DNA from: Stichopus chloronotus
Taxonomy: Eukaryota; Echinodermata; Holothuroidea; Aspidochirotida; Stichopodidae
Reading direction: 5' to 3'
Length of the DNA: 64,000 nt
Assembly: GCA_021234535.1 (NCBI GenBank)
Contig: CM037830.1
Span: 13,385,116-13,449,115 of the forward strand
In this document: one piece after another, positions 48,983 through 59,837 of the stretch
How the letters are laid out: every line of letters starts with the position of its first letter
How positions within the stretch are numbered: the first letter of the stretch is position 1
Program-made: the position numbers and the translations under genes
The notes under the pieces: generated by a model
What the model was told of the DNA's origin: nothing
Database searches by the model: none
What the model saw: only the letters and a program-made list of their open reading frames with translations

Positions 48983-49512
48983 CTGACAAATGAATCAGAA
49001 ACACAAATTACAGTAAGAAATATTGTCTCCTTGAATTTTGGCTCCGTACTTTGCGACAGAAATGCATACAAGCAGAGTAACGGCTTAGTTTCTTTTGAAA
49101 TTCACTACAAAGCAAACTGTTTTACCAAATGTAAATGATTCCACACAAGTACATCTCAGACAACCTGAAGAATGATTCGTGATGGAGACTCTGTTGGGAG
49201 GCCCTTCCTGTCAGGCTCTTTTGGTGACAAAGAGGTAGAATCTCACAGGTACAGGAAAACACAACAATGTGAGTCTACTAGGTGGGCCAGCCCTCCTACA
49301 AATAAAGTTCATTGTGCTGAACACAAATCAAGAAGTAATTCATCAGATTGTAAATACTTCAAAAAAGATTTAATTGGAAAAGGAGATGGTGAGAGAGAGA
49401 TGTAAATTGGTTCTCACTCTGCATCTCCCACCACTCTGTTTAATCTTGAAGCAACTTCATGAAGAGGGAGGGGGGCGATAAGAAGAGCATCCCACTGTTT
49501 TTTAATGTTTAC

Positions 49513-49661
49513 CTGAGTGTATCTCGTAAAAGTTCCACCTGGGGTTTCAGACCCGCTGAGTCTTCAAGATATTCGAGACTCATGGTTATCTCTTCAATGA
49601 GCTGTTGAGTTGAGAATGCTTTTATGTACGCGTCTAAGAAATCAAAATTCCCAAATACATT
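49513..49661 (-). CDS. NWD1-like, exon 9 (helical linker)
   Basis: Acceptor GTTTTACAG, donor CAG/GTAAAC. Encodes NVFGNFDFLDAYIKAFSTQQ, then a leucine-rich helical stretch ending LLRDTL. It lacks an ATG and was read from its splice sites; phases fit on both sides. Confidence 0.88.
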
Positions 49662-50891
49662 CTGTAAAACAACAATGAAAGCAAAGCATGAAAAGCATCA
49701 CTTCAAGAAAAATTTATTAGAAATTACTCAGATATTGCAATTGGAAATTATTGAGAATTTCAATTTAAAAGTGATATTAATTGGAATGAAACAGACTGAA
49801 TTATTCTTTCTGCATTTTATATTTAACTTATATTTTACAAATCACATGTGGTAGGTGCACAGACATCGCAACTGCACTACAGAGAGTGCCAAGCACCAGC
49901 AGTTTGCTGATTGAGGAATTTGCAAGGATAAGAATGTCTGAGATAAACTCTGACAAAAAGTATACTACAGATAAAATAAATGGACACTGACAAGCAAGAG
50001 ACTATATTTCAGTTGTCTTCATCAGATCCAGTTTTGTACTGCATTCATTGATTAGTGAATACCTTCACTTGAATTTACAATCCACAAGGTTGGGCTATTT
50101 AAAATTTGACTGCACTTAAAACAGGTCAAACACCATTCATTGTATGAATTTGGACCAAAATACCAAAATACAGAAGCTTTAATACTACACCAAATCCATC
50201 ACCCTCTAAAGAAACACCTATGAATGGATGGCAGTGTTTGAACAGAGCAAGAATACATCACAGACTGCAGAATGGACATAATCCATGGAGTTTTTCCAGA
50301 TCATGTAGGGAATGAGCAAATGCATACTTTGCATTCTTTCCAGTGGAATTTACCAAAAATGCCAATATCGTCATGCCTAATGTACGGAAAATTCTAGCAT
50401 ATTACAACTATAGGTCAACAGGACTTCTCCACTGAGTTGACTTTTTGATAATTATGTTGTTATGATGATTTATACAGTTACACTAACACCAGAATGCAGT
50501 ATGTACAACTTGCAGGATGAGCAGCAAGGAAGAATGTTACTTGGTTGAGAGTGAAAACATTCAAGAAATAAATCAAAACCAGGCATTGTTTTTTTTTAAC
50601 CAGCATTGAAACTAAACATGAACAATACTGTTACTTAAGCTAATGGTGGTACAGTGATCACATGTGATTGATTTTTTTGTAATCTCAGTCACTTTTTTTT
50701 CATATTTTCCAACATTTGTGGGGTGGGGGTTTTCAGTCTGCAAAATCAGTAATTTTCCAGCACCTCAGTGTACTCAACATAAAGTCACTATATTGGAACA
50801 GAGTCTAAACATCAGTGTTTCTTAGAAAAGGTAAATGTATCTTATTCTTGTCAGGAAATTTAAGAAAACCAAGGCTAAATGAGGTTATCAC

Positions 50892-51050
50892 CTTGCAAAG
50901 TTCTTCATGAGATTCTCTTCCGCATCGAGTCATATGGTAGGGTAGCTGCCTAAGCTTTCGTCTATTGTATTCGCTCTCAAAGTGCAATGGCTGGCTGGGG
51001 ACCATTCTCAGTGGGTTCAATGTCTCACCCTGTTGTGTCAATTTCAGCAT
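50892..51050 (-). CDS. NWD1-like, exon 8
   Basis: Acceptor CCAATTCAG, donor AAG/GTGATA. Encodes RMVPSQPLHFESEYNRRKL and RQLPYHM, the family's short block before the helical linker. Phase 0 at both ends. Confidence 0.92.
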
Positions 51051-51458
51051 CTGAATTGGAAAATAGGTAACAGCATCTCTGACTCACTTGCTTAAAAGAA
51101 TTCTGTGTGGGTAAATTCTGATGTGAAAAAGTATTTTTGTTCTTTACTCTTTCATCATTCATATGTGCAGAATATCAAAGGTGCTTTTTTTAATCCCTTC
51201 AAAGTTGTCACTTTGAATGTTCTCAAATTATTTATGAAATCTGAGCTAATTAAATTATATCCTATCCACTACAATTTATGACAGACACTTTGGAAAAAAC
51301 AGAAACTGAAACTTGAACTGAAACAGCAGTTACAACAATGAATACTTACAAATACACTAAGATAGCCATATACAAATTTACTATGCAAATTGTTTACAAT
51401 TATTTGCATGAGTACATTGTTGCACACTGTTTTATAATTTTCATGGCTAAAATCTCAC

Positions 51459-51570
51459 CTTCTGCATGTGTGCCCACTTGCCAGAGAAATAGTCTGCCAG
51501 AACTTTGTGCCTTGCCCTCTGGATTTCGGGGTCACTCAAGTACCTCTCGCTGGCTGCCATAGTAAACTGC
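51459..51570 (-). CDS. NWD1-like, exon 7
   Basis: A 112-nt exon between TTTGTGTAG and GTGAGA. Encodes QFTMAASERYLSDPEIQRA, then HKVLADYFSGKW, which follows HR of exon 6 as in NWD1. Confidence 0.92.
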
Positions 51571-52508
51571 CTACACAAACAAGAAAACGACGGACATCGT
51601 TCCTACATCTGCAGAATCTGATGCAGACCAAAAGGATGCTCAGGTGTTTGGTTTTTGAGAAGTTAAATCGCTGGGACAACTTTCTACCGATAAGCTGAAT
51701 TGGTTCCAACAATGGTACTGTATACTACAGTTTGGAAAGTTTTCTACAACATGATCTGAAAGTGACCAACAACTCTGTAGTTAAGCCTGATATACTTCCA
51801 CCATCATTGAATTTGGTCATCCTCTCTGTCAACAGCTTGCATCATTGAGTAACAGTTATTGGTGCATAGCAGTGAACAACATTAAAGTGTTGTTCATTCA
51901 TTCACACTGAAAGCAGAGATGCCAACCTCGACGGAGAAAAAGACGGAACTCAGACGTCCGAGAGTCAAAAGTTTAAGCAGCAAAAAAGAGAAAAAAATGA
52001 TTGTCACAACTGGCACACACTGATATGCAATTCATTTCACTGTTTGTGCACCAAAGTCCAAGCCTTTTTCATTTTTTATTTTATTTCTTCCTATGTTTAC
52101 AAATGCCACCTTCAGCTACAGTACAAAGGAATTCCTGACACAAAAATGTATTTCAACGTAAAGACATACCTCTGTAACAACAAGAAAGGGAAAAAAAAAA
52201 TATGTCAACAACAGAATGATTGGCACGTTTGTAAAAGGCATTACCAAATGTTGAGATTTTGAGGTAGGAAATTAACCTTCAGAGTGTAGGATCCACATTG
52301 CAGGTAAAACAACAGACCACTAAATTCTAGATTGGATGTGTTGTTGATAGCAAGCTAGCAAGCAGAGCAGGCAACCCATCGACTGATTCCATAATTCTTG
52401 AAAAGATGAGAAAGATTGACATGGCTCTGATGGAGTAGCACTGAATCGACTAGTTTACACAGTCCCAGACATACCACAAACCAACATGACCATACACTAT
52501 AACCTCAC

Positions 52509-52712
52509 CTGTGATAGAGCACTAAGACAGTCTTCCCCTCTGCCTGCCTCTCCACAAGATATTCCTGCAGTTCATATTTAAGGCGGGCCCACACCAGGGT
52601 GGGAACAGCCACTTCCTTGGGATCTGGAGGGGGCCAGTACTGGTAGATTTCATCCAAGACATCATCATCCAGAGACAGAACATGGAGAAGCTCCTCATTA
52701 GTCAAGCCATTC
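52509..52712 (-). CDS. NWD1-like, exon 6
   Basis: Acceptor CCATTGCAG, donor AG/GTGAGG. Encodes NGLTNEELLHVLSLDDDVLD, then EIYQYWPPP and YLVERQAEGKTVLVLYHR, the winged-helix-like block conserved in NWD/NLR-type proteins. Confidence 0.93.
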
Positions 52713-53390
52713 CTGCAATGGCAAGAGAATGAAAAAATGTAAGAGAATGTACTTTAGAGGTTGGAAAATAAATCATATTGATATAATTCCTGTGCTCATA
52801 GTTTGTTCCATTGCTGAGATATAAAATGTTGAGATTTCACATAATTTGAAATAGTTAATTTTGCAATGAATTGTGATGTCCTTCTTGTGTCACTGGCTTA
52901 CCTGCTTTTGCTTCCTTTTGAAATTAAAAAGTTTACATAACACTGAAAATTGTACAGTTTCCAAGAAAGCATGATCTATGGAGTGTACTTGTATAGTGAA
53001 ATCATACCATCACAGCAAGACAGCGATTACATTACATGACAAGGTGCAACGTTGTTCGTAAAACAAAAAAAAATAGAGTAGCATAGCATTGCTATTGCAA
53101 ATTATTGCACAATTTAACATTTTAATTTGAGGAAATAAACTTCAACATATAATATCTAAGCTCTGGAATGCTCTCTGAAGATGGGAGTTGGACCATTTGA
53201 ATTGACTTCCTAAGCTTTGTGACAAATCACTTTGAAATTTCTGACTTTAGGTAGATTTGAAAAGTTTAGCAGGGTACATCTTGCAAAGCAAAAGCAGAAG
53301 AAAGGTCTTTTGGGTTATTTCAGGTATTTCAGTCAGTTGTAGAATCATTCTCTCCTGTAACTGCTTTTAAATCTGAAAGTTATATCACAC

Positions 53391-53589
53391 CTTGATGCAC
53401 AAATATATCCCAGGGCATGAGAGACCAAAGTTTTTCCAAACTGTCTCTCCAGTCCCTCAAATAGCTGCCAGATAGCTTCGTCAATTCGCACTGCCAGCTG
53501 ATCTTCAGATACAGGAGTGTATGATTTCCATCTCCTGGCTTGGTCAAACAACAGTTTCAGGAAAAGAGGTTGTGGACATTTGGTGAAAA
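53391..53589 (-). CDS. NWD1-like, exon 5
   Basis: Acceptor CTTCTGCAG, donor AG/GTGTGA. Encodes FTKCPQPLFLKLLFDQARRW and LVSHALGYICASR, the conserved region following the NACHT core. Phase 1 in, phase 2 out. Confidence 0.92.
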
Positions 53590-53964
53590 CTGCAGAAGGA
53601 GAGCAAAGAGGCATTGTTTACAGCAGGGTTAGTGGGTCATAACAGGGTTTGGGAAAACCTTGGCTCTGCCATTGGATGATGAGTAATGTAAGGAGGGAAG
53701 GGTAGAAAAAATTCCTTCTTCCAAACTTACATAAAAAGAAAAAAGCTAATGGTCATCAAGGGAGAAAATGTGATGCTTTACATTCTGATACTAAAACTGG
53801 CAAATTTCTGACAAAGAGCTCAGGAAAGGAATGGTTACTTAAGATCAGTAAAATAAATTAGGCTACACGAGAATCTTCAGTCTCGAATTTCTAGTATTTT
53901 TCTTTAAATTGATTGTTTCCTAAAGCCACACATTGAGTTGATATTGATAAATTTGTGAGGATTT

Positions 53965-54075
53965 GGGAAAGTACAACCAAATGAAAATGCTTGTTTTTAT
54001 CATAATTAGTCAAGTGTTACGAAAACTGTCAAATTTCATTTTAGGTCCGAACCTGGATGTGTGCATATGAATTAC
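53965..54075 (+). repeat. Dispersed repeat H copy 2 (NWD1-like intron 4)
   Basis: Collinear with 37894-38016 ('aaccaaatgaaaatgcttgt ... ggatgtgtgcatatgaat'). Confidence 0.6.
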
Positions 54076-54199
54076 CTGGTCATGAATTTTCACCCAGATG
54101 TCAATTGATCTTGAGATTCGTTGCCACTAACCACTTGAAAAGGGAATAGATGCCAATTCTGAAGCTCAAATACCTCACTCTATGTGTGATACCATGTTG

Positions 54200-54435
54200 C
54201 CTACACGGTTACAAACTATGATCTCTACGCACTACACATGACCTTTGACCTCTAGTGATGTCAAATCACCTTTGACCTCCATGAAAGACACTAGGAATCA
54301 TCTACTCAGGAAGGACTACCTATACTTTTAAGTTCAGGTATCACATATGTATACACACAACCATACAATGACACACACTTCATCATGACCTGAATAGATT
54401 CCTTGCCTGCTGTTGGCAAGGAATCAAAAGGCAAA
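54200..54435 (-). repeat. Repeat B single-unit copy (NWD1-like intron 4)
   Basis: Contains TGACCT-T-TGACCT at 54239-54251 and a second partial set near 54268. The CA-rich arm and 'ccttgcctg..ggcaaggaatcaaaag' end match the arms of the two larger arrays. Confidence 0.7.
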
Positions 54436-54615
54436 TCAAATCATTAATTATTCCCTCATTAATAGTCAATTGTATGTGACACATCCTCTAGTTTGATGAT
54501 TTGTCGTAAGTATGTAAAGAAAACTCGACACATTTGGAAATATTTAATGAATTGCATAAAACAACTCAATGTGCCCCTTTAAATTTGAAACAGTATCTCT
54601 GTCAATTCAATTCAC

Positions 54616-55579
54616 CTGTCTTCAAGATGTTGTACTGTTCTGTCGTCACAGTACGACTGCATGCCTTCATCCAATGTTTCATGATGTCCACTCCAGGTGC
54701 TCTCTGCCAGTGGCTTCATCCCAACGAAGCAGTCCTCGCAGACGAGGATTTCCCTCAGCCACTCAAGGATGCTGTACATGTCTGGGAGAGTGGAGAGGAT
54801 TATCTGCACGTTCTTTGGGCAGACTTCTCGGCAGCCACTTGCAGGTGTAAGCTCTGAAAGTGTTCTCGAGCTGGTCCACAGAATCTAGCAGAATTAGGAG
54901 GGCTCCCTTCTCTGGTGACTCAGAGACAGTGTTCAATAGGACGGGAAAGTAAGAGATGAGGTTGTTGAAGTTATTCAAAGTTGAAACCTCTGGCAGAGGT
55001 ACCCCATAAATTGCACAAATCTGCTCTGTGACAGATATCAGTACTTCTGATATTGAAGAGCTTTTTGAGGACGTCCCCAAAAATCTCACCACGACATTTA
55101 GACTTTTAGCTGTGCTCTTGGACTTTTCTGCCAGCTTGGCCATGACTGACGTTTTGCCACTTCCAGAGGGCCCATGGATGACGACTGGCTTGCTTGTGTC
55201 TTCCATGTTAATCTTCTCCATTATCTCATTTATCGTGTCCTCGCAACCGTGAAACACCTCGCATCTCTTGACGCAAAAATTGGCATGGTGGGTGACTTCC
55301 AACAGGAGGGCATCTTCAACGAAGGAATCTCTTGAGCTCTCCTCTGCCAGGGCCTTGAGGGTGAGAGCTTTCACGTCATGTACGAAGCGACTCTCAAGCT
55401 GACGCAGATACTGGCGGTACTCGGGAGAGCCTGCCGAGATGCCGTTCTTTCTCCACTTCACCTGCATCTTGTGCAGGTTTGAGTCATGTATGCGAGAGGG
55501 AATATATGAATACTTCATTTCATCCAGCTGAGATTTGATCAGTGGTTTCGGTTGGCCGTTTTCATCAGCATCGAAGTAC
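54616..55579 (-). CDS. NWD1-like, exon 4 (NACHT NTPase) with two frame shifts
   Basis: Acceptor ATTGACAG, donor AAGACAG/GTGAA. Encodes a ~130-residue linker with FVHDVKALTLKALAEESSRD, then Walker A GPSGSGKT (about residues 339-346 from the first codon in the window) and Walker B LLILLDSVDQL (430-440), so ATP/GTP binding is predicted. After WLPRSLPK the family sequence continues only one base later in another frame (NVQIILSTLPDMYSILEWL). After GMKPLA it shifts one base again (PGVDIMKHWMKACSRTVTT). The third frame is the one that splices correctly into exon 5. The extra bases sit in an A run (about 54820-54824) and an AG repeat (about 54698-54707), which is compatible with sequencing indels. 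Otherwise this is a disrupted allele. Confidence 0.88.
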
Positions 55580-55984
55580 CTGTCAATAAGAGCAACAAAA
55601 CCAATAGTGAAGTAGGAAAGAAGGCAGGATCGACACCTGCGGTACGACTGAGAGATTCCTGCCTGACCTGTATTTGCATCCACAACGTATTGATACCAAC
55701 CGTTAAGACGTGCTCTGAAGTTCAGTGCAATCTCCCTACTCTGTAATAGACATTCACCATATTACAAAACAATTGCAACGGGGTTAATTTTCTTACAAAA
55801 TACTAGATGATTTTGGATAGGTTTTACCATAAAAGACTATCTGAAGCACGTTACAACCACAGCTTCATACTAACCAGAAACCCAAAAGGCTGCCATATGG
55901 TTATATTATAACAAACATGAATTACCCACATGACAAGTATGAGATCAACTACAGTTATTGTGCTTGAAACACCAGCATTAATGA

Positions 55985-56820
55985 GCCGTTTACCCCAAAT
56001 GACCTATTTTTGGTGACCTCAAATTACATTTAACTTCCACCAAAAGCAATAGGGATCACCTACCCTGTATGGCCAACCCACATATCGAGTATGACATCAG
56101 TCATCATCACCCTTATGGAGATAATGTGTTTGCAAGGTTTTCAGTTTGACCTCCGGTGACCTAAAATGACCTTTGACCTCCACCAAAACAATAGGGATCA
56201 TTTACATTAATATGACCAACCCATACACCAAGTATGACATCAGTCACATTTACCGTTCTTGAGATATCGTGTTTACAAGGTTTTCCCATTTTGACCTCTG
56301 GTGACCTCAAATGACCTTTGACCGCAACCAAAAAATAATAGGGATCATCTACTCAATGTGATCAACTCACACACCAAGTAAGAGATCAGTCACAGTTACC
56401 TTTCTTGAGATATCGTGTTTACGAGGTTTTCACAGTTTGATCTCGGGTGACCTCAAATGAGCTATGACCTTGACCAAAAACAATAGGGATCATCCACTTA
56501 ATATGAACAACCGATACACCAAGTATGACATCAGTCACAGTTACCGTTCTTGAGATATCGTGTTTACAAGGTTTTCACAGTTTGACCTCTGGTGACCTCA
56601 AATGACCTTTGACCTCCACTAAAAACAATACGTATCATTCTACTCGGTATAACCAACCCACACACCAAGTATGACATCAGTCACGGTTACACTTCTTGAG
56701 ATATCATGTTTACAAGCAAGGCGTCACATACACATGCACATATTCACACACACGCACACACACGACATCACCATTGCATAGATTACTTCTGCCTTCGGCA
56801 ACGAATCAAAAAGGATGCAA
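55985..56820 (-). repeat. Repeat B array 2: ~145-bp tandem units with AGGTCA motifs (NWD1-like intron 3)
   Basis: Five units spaced 143-147 bp, marked by 'cttgagatatcgtgtttacaa' near 56115, 56261, 56404, 56549 and 56696. Each is followed by a TGACCTC-rich block and 'caccaagtatgacatcagtcac'. A CA-rich arm (56705-56820) ends the array. Read on the minus strand it is the same family and orientation as 4040-5385. The perfect triple TGACCT-caaa-TGACCT-t-TGACCT is at 56593-56615. Confidence 0.85.
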
Positions 56821-57157
56821 ACAGATTAGCAGTAGTTGATCAAAATACTGTAACTTGTCTTGAAATAAAAAGACTTTCAGCAAATTACATTTCACCTTAG
56901 ATATGATCAAATTTTTACAATGAAATGGCACATCCTGTGGTTCCTACTAATCATGAGGATCATCAAATGTAATGAAGGCTCAGGTAGAAGAGGAAGAAGA
57001 AACCCTACAAGGTGGCCCCATTTTAGTCTTGAATTAATAATTCAAAATTAAATAAATAATTTCCAAATAACTTTTCGGCTACAATTTTAATATAGGTGTG
57101 ATCTAAGGCACATCCTAGGATTTGAGATACAAATGATGATGATGGGAAATGGAATAC

Positions 57158-57275
57158 CTCAAAGATTCAGGATCATCCAAGTGACTGAAGAGGTCAGAAA
57201 TCTCCCGATAAAACCCAAAGCAGTGGCTGGTGGGATTATCTGCATCTAATGCAGCCTCCACTTCCAACTCTGTGA
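57158..57275 (-). CDS. NWD1-like, exon 3
   Basis: A 118-nt exon without an ATG, found by splice reading: acceptor TTGCCTGCAG, donor AG/GTATTC. Encodes VTELEVEAALDADNP and a CFGFYREISDLFSHL stretch. It joins exon 2 (phase 1) and exon 4 (phase 2) exactly. Confidence 0.9.
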
Positions 57276-59548
57276 CTGCAGGCAAATTAGATGTGGAATA
57301 TTAAACAATTAACATGATGAATGGCTTACTAAGTCACATAATAAACTGCTATACATTTAAAATAGGTGAAAAATACCACAAGTGTAAAAAGCATCTTAAA
57401 TACTTTGATGTAAAAAGTCAACAGAGGATCAATGGCTTGATTGTGGTAGAGTTGTAACGATGTGCCATTATGATGGCACCTTTTATCGGCTCAATCATCA
57501 CCATCCACTGCTGCATTATTACTATCACCACCATCATTAGTGAATTCATTACACAGTATTACCATAATCTTGACCAATCTAATTAAATCAACAGTACCAT
57601 TATCACCACCAACATCATAAATATCATCACAATCATCATCATTATCATCATCACCATCATCATCATCACAATCAGATCATCATCACCACCATCGTAATCA
57701 TCCTCAACATGATCATGGTCATTATCATTGTTATTATCACCACCACCATCATCATCATAATCATCCTCACCACCATCATCATCATCATAAATTTTCAATT
57801 TTCATTTAATATCATGATGTAAGCTCTCAGATGTTGCAAAACCTGCTCATATGACAGACATAAAACATTTCAAAGTTGTAAATAGCCCCACCATCATAGC
57901 AGTGGTAGCTCTATTTGAATGAGACTCCAACAGACTAAACACTTTGAGTTTCATTGCCATAGGCATATTATTCGCTGGACAAGTTGCACAGTAAGAGACC
58001 TTGTTTTTATGCAACATTAACTGGAAGGCCATTTGACTCCTACTGTTCTCATATGGACTGGCAGGTTTTCTATCAGACATGCACTTTTTCTAAAAGTATT
58101 TTCCTTATTTAAAGAAGTATGGTAGGCTACCAACAACACAATGCTGTCTGAAATGACATGTACTGATATAACATAGTAAGAAAGTTACTACAAAAGAGCA
58201 GATTTTGAGCAGAGGAAGTAAAAGAGATGTAGCTGAGTTTGATGAAACAGAAAGCTGTATGTCTTAAAAATGTTTTAAACCACTCTTCAAACACAAAAGT
58301 AAAGCTAGATATATTATTATGAAAAACAGGCAAAGTAATCCTGTACACACAAAGCAGACATTGTACAACTGATAGTCATATGATATCAACAATGTTATGA
58401 ACTACAAAAGAAAAGGCACTTTTACACTAGATAGATAGAAAATGAAATAGTCTAAAAACCTACCAGCTGGACACTACTCTGGTCAACCAATGAGGTGAAA
58501 AATAGAGTATGAGTAAGATTGAACTTGGCCACAAGTGCAGACAGGGAGAAACAGGAAGAAGGCAAAGATGCTACAAACAAGAAAGCACATCAAACAAAGT
58601 ATAATAACCAATTAATAAATTATATAATTGAAGCCTTAGTTTTAAGATTTCTGTTTGATTACTTATTGACAAAAAACAAAATGGAATGGCAAAGAAAGAA
58701 CAATAAAGATGGAGCTTTGAAAAAATGTTATGAAGACTTGCTAAATGTTGCACTGCTAGTTCTTCCTTGTCACTAAGCTATTCACATCTATTGTATATAA
58801 GGACAACTGTGAGGTATGTATTTGATCAGATGCATTCAAAGTAACTTTAGAAATTGCTTGCAATATTTGTAGTGAGATATTGTAACAGTGACAATGTAGT
58901 ATTGAATAAAGTACAGTATTATATATTTGGATTCCATGTTGATGTAATAACCTTAACTCACAGAATACCTACATTCAGTTGTATCTATGAAATGAATGAT
59001 AAAGTGGGAGAAGAAAAAAAATGAAACCCCAAGACACAATCACCTGTTAGTATCACCTGTTATACCAAGCAGTTCAAATCTTGCTATGTTGTTAGTATAG
59101 CACATGAGTCTTACGTTCTTACTGCTATAGTATGAGAGTAATTGCCCATTTTTTTGTCTGTACTACCAAAATATTGCCAAGTGAATATCATACCACTCCA
59201 ACTGTGTTTCTTGTTAAAGAAAAGAAACGTTGGAGAACAAAAGATGTAGAAGATGCAGAGCAAAAGAGGTTGGAGAACAAAAGATATACAGCGTGTGAAT
59301 GAAATACTGGAAAAGGTCCGCAGGAAAACAACTGTTCTCTAAGTAGCTGTTCACCAATATGAGTGACTGGAACTCTCAAAGTGGAAAAAGATAAAACTCT
59401 TTAACTTTTTCAGGGAGAAAAAAGACAAAAAGTGTCAAATTCTCCATCAATGCTGGACTATTACAGAAGTCCTAACAATCTACTTCTTTAATCTGTGCGG
59501 CTCCGATCGGCTACATTAGTGGAATCATCGCGTTTAAACTATCAGCAC
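57276..59548 (-). other. NWD1-like intron 2 with a (CAT)n microsatellite
   Basis: No exon was recognised. Imperfect ATC/CAT repeats fill about 57600-57790. Short frames at 58127-58348 and 58519-58776 show no features. Confidence 0.6.
57600..57790. repeat. Imperfect (CAT)n microsatellite
   Basis: Runs of CAT/CAC/AAT trinucleotides. The Asp-rich frame on the other strand is a by-product. Confidence 0.9.
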
Positions 59549-59837
59549 CTGATGAGAAGTACTTCTTTTTCTCGCCAGCATCTATCTCTCCTGCTTTATG
59601 GGCAGCCGTGACAATGCCCTGGAGAATGATCGCAAGCTTGGATGACACGTTTTCCCAGTCGTCTGTCACTGGTTGCAACACATACTCTGGGGTTAGTGCA
59701 TTTTCGTCTAGCAGATACCACTTCCTGATGAGGCTTTGCTCATCTTCCTCTAAAGCATGTCTCATCAGGACGTTGAACTCAGAGGATAAGATCTTGGCAG
59801 GGATGGGACGGTAGCCGTATCTCTGTCCAAGAAGGAA
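59549..59837 (-). CDS. NWD1-like, exon 2
   Basis: Encodes FLLGQRYGYRPIPAKI, continuing GPNFM of exon 1 exactly as in the family, then RKWYLLDENALTPEYVLQP. Acceptor TTTATGCAG, donor GTGCTG, ending in phase 1. Confidence 0.92.

Noticed and set aside
54698..54824. A small intron explaining the frame changes in exon 4
   Set aside because: The interval between the two shifts itself encodes conserved family sequence (STLPDMYSILEWL), so removing it would delete conserved protein.
57583..57798. Aspartate-rich 71-codon frame
   Set aside because: Translation of the second trinucleotide microsatellite.
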